Assembly (NCBI RefSeq): GCF_037646705.1
Contig: NZ_JBBHER010000004.1
Coordinates: forward strand, 248,001 to 312,000
DNA length: 64,000 bases
Reading direction: 5' to 3'
From: Pikeienuella litoralis
GTDB lineage: Bacteria > Pseudomonadota > Alphaproteobacteria > Rhodobacterales > Rhodobacteraceae
In this document: one piece after another, positions 44,491-51,843 of the stretch
Layout of the letters: every line of letters begins with the position of its first letter
Numbering within the stretch: position 1 is the first letter of the stretch
Program-made: the position numbers and the translations under genes
Notes under the pieces: model-generated
What the model was told of the DNA's origin: nothing
Seen by the model: only the letters and a program-made list of their open reading frames with translations
The model's database searches: none

Positions 44491-45533
44491 GCGCCGCGGC
44501 GGGATTCGCCCGGCGGTTCTTCCCGACGCCGATCACCGGCGCGGTCAACCTCGCGGTCGTCGTCGCGCTGGCGCTGATCGCCGCGCCGATCTTCGACTGG
44601 GCCGTTCTCTCCGCCATCTGGCGGGCGGACGACATGAACGGCTGCCCCCCCGACGCGGGCGCCTGCTGGGCCTTCATCGGCTCGAAGGCGCGGCTGATCG
44701 TCTTCGGCCGCTACCCGTACGAAGAGCAATGGCGCGCCGCCGCGGCGACGCTGACATTGGTCGCGCTGGTGATCGCGTCGCTCAACCCGCGCTGCTGGCG
44801 GCCGTGGCTCGGCCCCGCCTGGCTTGGCGGGCTCGCGCTCTATTCGCTCCTGATGTGGGGCGGCGTCCTCGGCCTGCCCTTCGTCGAGAGCTCCTATTGG
44901 GGCGGCTTGCCGCTGACCATCCTGCTCACCGTGTTCGGGGTCTTCTTCGGCCTGATCGTGGCGGTGCCGGTCGCGCTGGCGCGGCATTCCGGCTACCCGG
45001 TCCATCGCTGGGCCGCGACGCTCTATATCGAGCTGATCCGCGGCGTGCCGCTGATCAGCGTGCTGTTCATGGCCTCGGTGCTCCTGCCGATCTTCCTGCC
45101 GGACGGGTTCACGCCCAACGGGCTCGGCCGGGTTCTGGCCGGGATCACCATCTTCTTCGCCGCCTATATGGCCGAGGTGCTGCGCGGCGGGCTGCAGGCG
45201 ATCCCGTCGGGCCAGTTCGAGGCGGCGCGCGCGCTCGGGATCCGCTACCCGGTCCTGATGGGCCGGATCGTCCTGCCGCAGGCGTTCCTGATCGTGCTGC
45301 CGGCGATGGTCAACCTCTTCATCGGCGCGCTCAAGGGCACCTCGCTCGTGATCATCGTCGCGATGATGGATCTTCTCGGCGCGGCGCAGGCCTCGCTCGC
45401 GGACCCGAACTGGATCGGATTCTACGTCGAGGCCTATGTCTTCGCCGCGCTTATCTACGCGGCGATGTGCGGCGCCATCTCCTGGTACGGGCGCCGCGTC
45501 GAATCCCGACTGGCGACCACGCAATCGAAATGA
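44487..45533 (+). CDS. aapM: Amino-acid ABC transporter permease AapM
   Basis: Second permease of the Aap-type importer, 348 residues, starting at an ATG that overlaps the aapQ stop (ATGA). Motifs include YIELIRGVPLISVLFMASVLLPIF (region 190-213), GLQAIPSGQFEAARALGIRY and LPQAFLIVLPAMVNLFIGALKGTSLV (EAA loop region). An N-terminal insertion with DMNGCPPDAGACWAFI is typical of AapM. The open frame extends far upstream into aapQ, but only out of frame. The usual next gene, the ATPase aapP, is missing. Confidence 0.92.
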   Translation: MSAAAGFARRFFPTPITGAVNLAVVVALALIAAPIFDWAVLSAIWRADDMNGCPPDAGACWAFIGSKARLIVFGRYPYEEQWRAAAATLTLVALVIASLNPRCWRPWLGPAWLGGLALYSLLMWGGVLGLPFVESSYWGGLPLTILLTVFGVFFGLIVAVPVALARHSGYPVHRWAATLYIELIRGVPLISVLFMASVLLPIFLPDGFTPNGLGRVLAGITIFFAAYMAEVLRGGLQAIPSGQFEAARALGIRYPVLMGRIVLPQAFLIVLPAMVNLFIGALKGTSLVIIVAMMDLLGAAQASLADPNWIGFYVEAYVFAALIYAAMCGAISWYGRRVESRLATTQSK

Positions 45534-45584
45534 AAAGGCGCGACCGGCGCCGGAGCCCGCAAGGGCGCAGTGGAGGAGAATGAC

Positions 45585-46847
45585 ATGACGACCGAGCAGA
45601 GAAAGCCCTTCCCGGCGGGCGGCCGCGGATGGAACGACCTGAAGGCGGACATGACCAACCGCACGGCCGACGACATCGACTGGCGCGCCGGGCGCACGCC
45701 GCTCTTCGTCTTCCACGCCGACGACGAGACCTACGAGATCGGCAAGAACGCCTATCTCGAATTCTTCGGAGAGAACGCGCTCGGGGGCAAACGCGCCTTC
45801 TTCAGCATCGGCGAGATGGAGCGCGAGATCCTGGATTACGGGCTCAGCCTCTTCACCGCCCCGGACGGCGCCGCCGGCGCGTTCTCCACCGGCGGCAGCG
45901 AAAGCATCTTCATGGCGATGAAGGCCGCGCGCGACAGCCTGCGCGCCCGGCGCGGGTTCCGGCCGGGCGAGGACAGGTTGAACCTGGTGATGCCGATCAC
46001 CGCGCATCCCGGCTTCGACAAGGCCGCCGACGCGATGGATATCGAGATCCGGCGCGGCGAGGTCGGCGAGGACAAGCGCGCCGGCGCCGACAGCCTCCGC
46101 CCGCTGATCGACGAGCGCACGATCGCCATCGTCGGCTCCGCGCCCTGCTTCCCGCATGGCGTGGTGGACCGGATCGACGAGCTTTCCGCGCTCGCGCTCG
46201 AAGCGGATGTCTGGCTCCATGTCGACGCCTGCGTCGGCGGGTGGCTCGCGCCGTGGTTCACCGCGATCGGGCGGTCGACCCCGACATTCGACTTCCGCCA
46301 TGAAGGCGTCCGGTCGATCTCGGCCGATCTCCACAAGTTCGGCTTCTGCCCGAAACCCGCCTCGACCGTGTTCTACCGGGACCGGGCCGATCTCGAACGC
46401 GCGACGTTCATGGCCGACGCGTGGCCGAACGGGAAGTTCGGCACCCCGACCCTGGCGGGAACCCGCCCCGGCGGCGCCGTCGCCGCGTCCTGGGCGGTGC
46501 TGAACCATCTCGGCGAAAGCGGCTACAAGCGGATCGCCACGCAGCTCTCGACGATGATCGACAACTATGTCTCGGGGCTCGAGGAGCTCGGCTTCCGGAT
46601 GATCGCCCGGCCCGATTTCTCGATCATCAACTACACCACCGACGACGCCGACGTCTTCGAGATCGCCGAAGCGATGACCACCCGCGGCTGGCTCCCCGGA
46701 TTGACGCGGAATCCGAAGGGCCTGCACGCGATGATGTCGCTGCTGCATGAGAAATCCCGCGAGGCTTTCCTCGAGGATCTGGCGTGGGCGGCCGGAAAGG
46801 CGCGCGCCGGCGAAGCGAAAAAGGCGACGATCGAAGCCACGTATTGA
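45585..46847 (+). CDS. PLP-dependent decarboxylase/lyase, sphingosine-phosphate-lyase-like
   Basis: Fold-type I PLP enzyme of 420 residues, group II decarboxylase / sphingosine-1-phosphate lyase type. The PLP lysine is K251 in SADLHKFGFCPK. H212-V-D214-A contacts the cofactor, and GAFSTGGSESIFMAMKAAR (about 98-116) is the phosphate-binding region. In the lyase group the segment reads SADxHKYGYxPKG, very close to this. GGAGGAG lies six bases before the ATG at 45585; a GTG 15 bases earlier is less likely. It follows aapM by 51 bases, so its substrate may be an amino acid taken up by that system. Bacterial homologues act on amino acids or phospho-aminoalcohols; the reaction here is undecided. 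Confidence 0.87.
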   Translation: MTTEQRKPFPAGGRGWNDLKADMTNRTADDIDWRAGRTPLFVFHADDETYEIGKNAYLEFFGENALGGKRAFFSIGEMEREILDYGLSLFTAPDGAAGAFSTGGSESIFMAMKAARDSLRARRGFRPGEDRLNLVMPITAHPGFDKAADAMDIEIRRGEVGEDKRAGADSLRPLIDERTIAIVGSAPCFPHGVVDRIDELSALALEADVWLHVDACVGGWLAPWFTAIGRSTPTFDFRHEGVRSISADLHKFGFCPKPASTVFYRDRADLERATFMADAWPNGKFGTPTLAGTRPGGAVAASWAVLNHLGESGYKRIATQLSTMIDNYVSGLEELGFRMIARPDFSIINYTTDDADVFEIAEAMTTRGWLPGLTRNPKGLHAMMSLLHEKSREAFLEDLAWAAGKARAGEAKKATIEATY

Positions 46848-46867
46848 CCCATGGCGGCGCGCGGCGG

Positions 46868-47551
46868 CTAGTCGAGGATCTCCAGGATCTCGTTCACGCC
46901 GCGCGTCAGATCCCGCGTCAGCGCCTCCTTCGCGGCGACGACGTCTCCCATGCGAATCGCCGCGATGATGTCGCAATGATGCGCGTATCCCGACTCCCGC
47001 TGCCGATACGCGAACGGCAGCTGGGTCCTCGTCGGGCCGACGAGCAGCCATAATCCGTCTATCAGCCGCCGGAGGTCGGAAGATTCGGTGGCGTCATAGA
47101 GGGCGAGATGAAATTTCGCGTCCAAATGCAACGCTTCGTCATAGGATTCGGCGGTGTTGTTCGCGCGCATCTCCTCGTTCAGCATCTCCAGCTCATCCGC
47201 GAGATCCTCGCTGAAGGAGAGGCTGGCGAGCTCCACCGCCAGCGGCTCCAGAATGAGTCGAAGCCGGGCGATCTCGCGGTAGCGCGCCTTGCCGAGCGAC
47301 GGGACGGAGAACATCTGCGTCGCGGAGACGTCGATCGCGCCCTCCCGCACCAGGCGCGCGATCGCGTCGCGCGCCGGAGTCAGGCTCACCCCCATCGTCC
47401 GGCCCAAACTGCGGGCGGAAATCTTCTCTCCGGGTTTCAACACGCCGAAAAGCAGGCGGCGGCGCAATTCCGCATACACCTGATCAGTCAAAGTAGTTCC
47501 ACGCACGATGCCCGCTTTCGCGCGGACTCGCCGCATGACACCATCCGCCAT
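46868..47551 (-). CDS. GntR-family transcriptional regulator (FadR subfamily)
   Basis: A protein of 227 residues. The N-terminal winged helix has LTDQVYAELRRRLLFGVLKPGE and LGRTMGVSLTPARDAIARLV (about residues 20-70). The all-helical FCD effector domain has probable metal ligands in LHLDAKFHLALYDAT and YAHHCDIIAAIRMGD. The ATG at 47551 is preceded by GGAGG; the ATG three bases earlier is an alternative. It is convergent with the decarboxylase gene, 20 bases away, and may control the aap operon. Confidence 0.92.
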   Translation of the reverse strand: MADGVMRRVRAKAGIVRGTTLTDQVYAELRRRLLFGVLKPGEKISARSLGRTMGVSLTPARDAIARLVREGAIDVSATQMFSVPSLGKARYREIARLRLILEPLAVELASLSFSEDLADELEMLNEEMRANNTAESYDEALHLDAKFHLALYDATESSDLRRLIDGLWLLVGPTRTQLPFAYRQRESGYAHHCDIIAAIRMGDVVAAKEALTRDLTRGVNEILEILD

Positions 47552-47728
47552 CATAACCTCCGCTTCTTCCCGCGCGCCGGCGCCAGAACACGTCCAGTCG
47601 CCGCCAGGCACACAAGCTATCGTAAATGCAACACATGAAATCTTTGTTTCGGCCCGATGAAATATGGCCTAAATAAGGTCTATCCTGTGAGCGCATGCGA
47701 AGCTAGACGCCGAAGCGTTTTTTTTGGC

Positions 47729-48454
47729 TCAACTGGCGTCACCTCCCTTCACCTGATTGAAAAGACTGTTCAATACTCGGTCGGTCATTCCGACGCAGCG
47801 TTCGCCGTCGAACGGGAAGATGCCGGTGAACTCCCGCGCCGCGGTTTTCTCCAGCTTGCCGCGCAGCAATCTGCGGGCGCGAAACAGGCGCGTCTTGATC
47901 GTCACCACCTTGACGCCGAGAAGCGCGGCCACCTCCTTCGCGCTCATCTCCTGAACATCGCGCAGGATATAGGCCAGCCGGAACGGCTCGGGCAGGCTGT
48001 CGACCGCCTCTTCGAGGATCCGGCGAAACTCCGCGCGCCCGACCTCGGTCTCCGCGCTCGAAGGGGGGGGAGTCGTCGAATGAGACATGGCTTCCTCCAA
48101 CTCGCTCATCGCCCCCTCGCGATAGTCGTCGAGATTGACGACCAGCTTCCGGCGGCGCAGACGCCCATAGGCTTCGTTCATGACGATCCGCGTCAGCCAG
48201 GTTGAAAATGCGGCGTCGCCGCGAAACTTCTCCAGTTTCGTGAAGGCGGAGACATACGCCGCCTGCACCACGTCCTCGGCTTCGGAATCGCTATGCACGA
48301 TGCCGCGCGCGACCCGAAACATCTGTTGATTGCACCGCTGGATCAGGGCGCGGACGGCCATCTCGTCGCGTTCGCGCGCGAGCGCGACGAGGCGTTCCTC
48401 CGGCAGCCCATCCAGCGAGCGGTAATCGGCGAGGCGTTCAACCTTCATCATCAT
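47729..48454 (-). CDS. ECF-family RNA polymerase sigma factor with C-terminal extension
   Basis: Sigma-70 region 2 (MAVRALIQRCNQQMFRVARG, DSEAEDVVQAAYVSAFTKLEKF) and region 4 (LPEPFRLAYILRDVQEMSAKEVAALLGVKVVTIKTRLFRAR in pieces, about residues 155-195), in 241 residues. After region 4 there is a tail of ~40 residues ending FTGIFPFDGERCVGMTDRVL. A Cys within such F-x-F-x-G-x-R-C tails recurs in some ECF groups and may act in sensing. GGAGGTGGG precedes three ATGs; the first is used. It is the last gene of an operon with a cupredoxin and a TTHB210-like protein. No anti-sigma gene adjoins it. Confidence 0.9.
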   Translation of the reverse strand: MMMKVERLADYRSLDGLPEERLVALARERDEMAVRALIQRCNQQMFRVARGIVHSDSEAEDVVQAAYVSAFTKLEKFRGDAAFSTWLTRIVMNEAYGRLRRRKLVVNLDDYREGAMSELEEAMSHSTTPPPSSAETEVGRAEFRRILEEAVDSLPEPFRLAYILRDVQEMSAKEVAALLGVKVVTIKTRLFRARRLLRGKLEKTAAREFTGIFPFDGERCVGMTDRVLNSLFNQVKGGDAS

Positions 48455-48975
48455 CCCACCTCCGGGGCCCGGACGGCGCCCTGCGCGAGGATGTCGGCGA
48501 CGGACGGGAACCGATCCAGCGCGGCCTGCGGCAGATCGGCGGGCGGGTAGGCGCCGCCATCGACGCGCCCCGAGTCCGCCACCACGATTCGCCCGACCAT
48601 TCCCGCCGCCTCATGCGGGGCGCAATAGTAGTCATACACCCCAGGCGCGGTGAGCGTCACTTCATAGCTCTCATCGGTCAGCAGATAGTCGCTGTCGAAC
48701 GGCTGCGCGGCCTTCGGGATTCGCAGCGCGTGATCGTAATTGTCCGGGTGATAGGCGGTGGCGGTGTGCGAGTTGCTCTTGTCCCTGTTGGTCCAGCGGA
48801 CGGTCTGGCCCGGGCGGATCAGGATTCCGATCGGATCGAACCAGACGCGTGAGCCGTCCGGCCGGCCACTCATGGCGATGAGCGCCGGGCCGCCTTCGGC
48901 CGCCGCGGAATCTCCAAGGAAAGGGAGGGCGGCCAGAAAGCCGCCGCCCGCACACATGAATGTCCGGCGCAGCAT
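48451..48975 (-). CDS. Cupredoxin-domain copper protein
   Basis: Predicted exported type I copper protein of 174 residues. A signal peptide (RRTFMCAGGGFLAALPFLG, possibly Tat-like) is followed by a plastocyanin/azurin fold. The copper ligands are His in SNSHTATAYHP and Cys, His and Met in YYCAPHEAAGMVGRIVV. RPGQTVRWTNRDKSNSH is the usual strand before the first ligand. The ATG at 48975 is one base after the upstream stop; the end overlaps the sigma start by four bases. An electron-carrier or copper-handling role is likely. Confidence 0.88.
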   Translation of the reverse strand: MLRRTFMCAGGGFLAALPFLGDSAAAEGGPALIAMSGRPDGSRVWFDPIGILIRPGQTVRWTNRDKSNSHTATAYHPDNYDHALRIPKAAQPFDSDYLLTDESYEVTLTAPGVYDYYCAPHEAAGMVGRIVVADSGRVDGGAYPPADLPQAALDRFPSVADILAQGAVRAPEVG

Positions 48976-48976
48976 G

Positions 48977-49423
48977 TTATTTCGCCACGCTGGCTTCATC
49001 GGCCGCCGAAACATGCCAGAGCACGATGTGGACATGCGGCTCGGGAACGCCCGGGTGGCCGGCGTTGTAATAGATGTCGGTGTGATCGACGACGCGGCCC
49101 GGCACCGCGAGATTGTCGAAGCTGGTGTCGGGGTTCAGATCCTTGACCGGGATCATGTAGATCGTGCTCACGAGACGCCCGTCATGGTCATAGGCGACAA
49201 ACGGGCCGGCGGGCAGCGTGGCGGGGTCGACGAAAAGCTGGCCCATGCCGGGCAGGAAATCGGGCAGCGGGACGAGGGCGCTGACCTGCTGGTAGGGCGC
49301 GGCCGGCGGCGCGGTCGCGACGTCGGCCTCGGGGCCGTGCATCGGGTTCAGCGGGTTCTGCGCGCAGGCGGCGGTGGCGAAGATCGCGGCGGCCGCCGCG
49401 GTGGTGGCGAAATACTTGGTCAT
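48977..49423 (-). CDS. TTHB210-like (DUF5602) exported protein
   Basis: A protein of 148 residues with an N-terminal signal (TTAAAAAIFATAACAQNP; the AAC could be a lipobox). The mature part has FLPGMGQLFVDPATLPAGPF, YDHDGRLVSTIYMIPVKDL and a His-rich end (VDHTDIYYNAGHPGVPEPH, then VHIVLWHV). This pattern resembles the TTHB210-like fold. In Thermus thermophilus, TTHB210 is controlled by sigma-E, which makes its place in an ECF sigma operon meaningful. AAGGAA lies before the ATG. The assignment rests on pattern memory, not on a search. The His motif suggests metal binding. Confidence 0.65.
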   Translation of the reverse strand: MTKYFATTAAAAAIFATAACAQNPLNPMHGPEADVATAPPAAPYQQVSALVPLPDFLPGMGQLFVDPATLPAGPFVAYDHDGRLVSTIYMIPVKDLNPDTSFDNLAVPGRVVDHTDIYYNAGHPGVPEPHVHIVLWHVSAADEASVAK

Positions 49424-49565
49424 TCTGCGTTCCTTTTCACATGCGGGAGTCCGCCATCTCTGGCGCTCTCGCGGAATTGGATGCGCAGCGTGGCCGCGGG
49501 TTCCCGGATCCGGAAAAATTTTTCGTGGCGGCGAAAAGGCGCGCGAGGGGCCGCAGGCGCCGGGC

Positions 49566-49594
49566 GCCGCCTCCCTTCATGAAAAGGAGGCGGC
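49566..49594 (-). terminator. Hairpin after the SDR operon
   Basis: Nine-base-pair stem GCCGCCTCC (49566-49574) with GGAGGCGGC (49586-49594) and an 11-base loop, about 34 bases after the stop of the last gene of the acyl-CoA ligase operon. There is no clear T-tract, so termination is likely but may be weak. Confidence 0.45.
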
Positions 49595-49627
49595 CGGTTC
49601 AGAGAGGGCTGAGGCCCCCGATAGGGA

Positions 49628-50407
49628 TCAGCGCCCTTCGACGGCGCCGCCGAAGCGCCGGTTCAGCTTCCGCATGCCGCCGATCCAGCGGTCGTAATTC
49701 GCGGTCTTGTTCCGCATGTATTGCAGGACTTCGGGATGCGGCAGCACGAGGAACGTCTCCTCCTCGATCGCCTTGACGCAGGCGTCGGCCACCGGCTCCG
49801 GCTCCATCATGCCGTCGAGCGCGGCGACGCCGTCCTCGTGGCCGGCCGTCATCCGCGAGCGCACCGCCTGCGGGCAGAGCACGGAGACCTTGATCCCCTG
49901 ATCGCCATAGGTGAGCGCCAGCCATTCCGCGGCGCCGACGGCGGCGTGCTTCGTGACCGCGTAAGGCATCGAGCCGACCTGGCTCAGGAGCCCGGCGGCC
50001 GATGCGGTGTTCAGCAGATATCCGCCCCCCCGCGCGATCATCAGCGGAACCAGATGCCGCGCGGCCCAGACATGCGCCATCAGGTTGATGTCGATGATCC
50101 GGCTCCAGTCGGCGTTCGGCGTCTCCGGGCCGCCGGGAACGAGAATGCCGGCGTTGGAGCAGAAGATGTCGATCGGGCCGTGCTCCGACTCCACCCGGTC
50201 GATCAAGGCCTTGATGCTTTCCTCTTTCGCCACGTTCACTTCGATCGCCGCGCCGCCGGCCGCCTTCGCGGTCTCCTCCGCCCCGGCGAGGTCGATGTCG
50301 GCGGCGATCACGATCTTCGCGCCGGCCTTCGCGAATCTGAGCGCCATGGCCTTGCCGATGCCGCTGCCGGCGCCGGTGACGACGACGATCCTGTCTTTGA
50401 TATCCAT
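49628..50407 (-). CDS. Short-chain dehydrogenase/reductase (SDR)
   Basis: Classical SDR of 259 residues. The Rossmann motif TGAGSGIG is near residues 11-18, the NxxG motif reads CSNAGIL, and the catalytic YAVTK is near residue 150 with a preceding Ser (NTASAAG). It oxidises or reduces an alcohol/ketone with NAD(P). The early strand ends in IAADIDL, with an acidic residue that favours NAD. It is the last gene of an operon with a second SDR, a HAD protein and an acyl-CoA ligase; substrate not visible. Confidence 0.92.
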   Translation of the reverse strand: MDIKDRIVVVTGAGSGIGKAMALRFAKAGAKIVIAADIDLAGAEETAKAAGGAAIEVNVAKEESIKALIDRVESEHGPIDIFCSNAGILVPGGPETPNADWSRIIDINLMAHVWAARHLVPLMIARGGGYLLNTASAAGLLSQVGSMPYAVTKHAAVGAAEWLALTYGDQGIKVSVLCPQAVRSRMTAGHEDGVAALDGMMEPEPVADACVKAIEEETFLVLPHPEVLQYMRNKTANYDRWIGGMRKLNRRFGGAVEGR

Positions 50408-50408
50408 C

Positions 50409-51182
50409 TCAGGTCCACATGTTGGAGCCGCCGCAGAGCGTGACGGCCTGTCCGGTCATATAGCGGCTCGCGCCGCTGGCGAGGAAGGCGGCGACGCCGC
50501 GAAAATCCTCCGGCTCGCCCAGCCGCCCGAGCGGGATCTGCGCGACCGCGGCCGCCTCGCGTTTCGGATCTTCATAGAGCGCGCGCGCGAATTCGGTGCG
50601 GATCAGGCCGGGGCAGACCGCGTTCACCCGCACCCCCTTCGGCCCCAGCTCCGCCGCCAGATTGCGCACCAGCCCGAGGAGCGCCAGCTTCGAGATGTTG
50701 TAGGCGCCGATCTCCAGCGACGGCTTGAAGGCGCCGATGGACGAAGTGAAGATCATCGCCCCCTCGCCTTTCGCGGCCATATCCGGCGCGCAGAGCCGGG
50801 CGAGATGCAGATTGGCGCGCACATTGGTCGCCATGATCTTGTCGAAGGCTTCGTCGCTCAGGGTGTCCATCGGGCCGAAATGCGGGTTCACGGCGGCGTT
50901 GCCGACGAGAATGTCGATCGGGCCGAGCCGGCTCCGCGTCTCCGCGACCAGCGCCTCCACCTCCGCGGCGCGGCCCGCGTTGCCGGCGATGGGAAAAGCC
51001 CGCTCCGCCCCGACGAGGGCGTTGATCTCCTTCGCCGTCTCCGCGCAGGACTCGGCCTTGCGCGAGGAGATCACGACCGAGGCGCCGCTCATCGCCAGCC
51101 CCTCCGCCATCGCCCGCCCGATGCCGCGCGACGAGCCGGTGACAAGGGCGACCTTGCCGGCCAGATTGAAAAGATCAGACAT
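50409..51182 (-). CDS. Short-chain dehydrogenase/reductase (SDR)
   Basis: Classical SDR of 257 residues. TGSSRGIG lies near 15-22, VGNAAVNP replaces the usual NNAG, and YNISK with SSIGAF forms the active site. VISSRKAE has a basic residue after the second strand, which favours NADP. The end GGSNMWT is typical of the FabG-like group. The ATG at 51182 overlaps the HAD gene by eight bases with AGGAGAAACAGG upstream. It is presumably paired with the next SDR in a catabolic pathway of an activated acid. Confidence 0.92.
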   Translation of the reverse strand: MSDLFNLAGKVALVTGSSRGIGRAMAEGLAMSGASVVISSRKAESCAETAKEINALVGAERAFPIAGNAGRAAEVEALVAETRSRLGPIDILVGNAAVNPHFGPMDTLSDEAFDKIMATNVRANLHLARLCAPDMAAKGEGAMIFTSSIGAFKPSLEIGAYNISKLALLGLVRNLAAELGPKGVRVNAVCPGLIRTEFARALYEDPKREAAAVAQIPLGRLGEPEDFRGVAAFLASGASRYMTGQAVTLCGGSNMWT

Positions 51183-51843
51183 CCTGTTTCTCCTGAAGGT
51201 CGAGGCCAGTGAGCGCGGACAGCTCGGCGAGCGCCACGCGGTAATCGTCGAACGGAACGCGGACGACCCGCATCCCCATCGCCGCGGCGGGTTTGAGATT
51301 GACTCCGAGATCATCGACGAAGACGCACTCCGCCGGCGCGACGCCGAGCGCCTCGCACATCATCTCGTAGATCCGCGGCTCCGGCTTCCGGACCCCGGCC
51401 TTCGCGCTTTCGATCAGGTGGTCGAACTTCGCCAGAACCTCGGCGGCCATGGCCCGCCCGTCCTCGTTCCGCGCCCATTCGACGGCGCCGCCGCCCGGCA
51501 TGTTGTTGGTGATGCAGCCGGTGAGGAACCCGGCCGCTCCGATCCGGTCCAGCGCGGCGATCATGTCGGGCCGGAAATCGAGCTTCATCAGCGAGAGGAG
51601 CGTCCGCCCCGTCACCTCATGGCCGGCGGCGCGGGTCTCGGCCGCGAACGCGGCGTCGAACTCGTCGAGCGAGATCTCCGCCCGCTCGAAGCGGGAGAAC
51701 GCGCCATCGCCGAGCCGCGCCTTGATCACGCCGCCGAGGAACCGCTCGGGCAATCCCTCGCGCCGCTCGTATTCGGCGAAATGAGAGACCGGCGACGAGG
51801 TGAACACCCCGCCGAAATCGAAGATCACCGCGCGAAGCTTCAT
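51175..51843 (-). CDS. HAD-IA family hydrolase (ACAD10/EPHX2-like)
   Basis: A HAD-superfamily protein of 222 residues. Motif I is VIFDFGGVFTSS, where the nucleophile position is D and the second acidic position is replaced by G (DFGGV), as in the ACAD10/epoxide-hydrolase N-terminal phosphatases. Motif II is TGCITNN, motif III includes K in SAKAGVRKPEPRIYE, and motif IV is CVFVDDLGVNL. It overlaps the ligase stop (ATGA). Homologues hydrolyse phosphates or haloacids; the ACAD10-like type often sits with acyl-CoA enzymes, as here. Confidence 0.87.
   Translation of the reverse strand: MKLRAVIFDFGGVFTSSPVSHFAEYERREGLPERFLGGVIKARLGDGAFSRFERAEISLDEFDAAFAAETRAAGHEVTGRTLLSLMKLDFRPDMIAALDRIGAAGFLTGCITNNMPGGGAVEWARNEDGRAMAAEVLAKFDHLIESAKAGVRKPEPRIYEMMCEALGVAPAECVFVDDLGVNLKPAAAMGMRVVRVPFDDYRVALAELSALTGLDLQEKQDV

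Noticed and set aside
47706..47740. Intrinsic terminator with T8 tract after the ECF sigma gene
   Set aside because: GACGCC and GGCGTC arms are 23 bases apart and overlap the sigma coding end; on the minus strand the tract reads as A8, so it does not fit a terminator for that gene.
49498..49505. Full ECF-type autoregulated promoter before the TTHB210-like gene
   Set aside because: GGAACC is present on the minus strand, but no convincing -10 lies at the right distance; mentioned only as a possibility.
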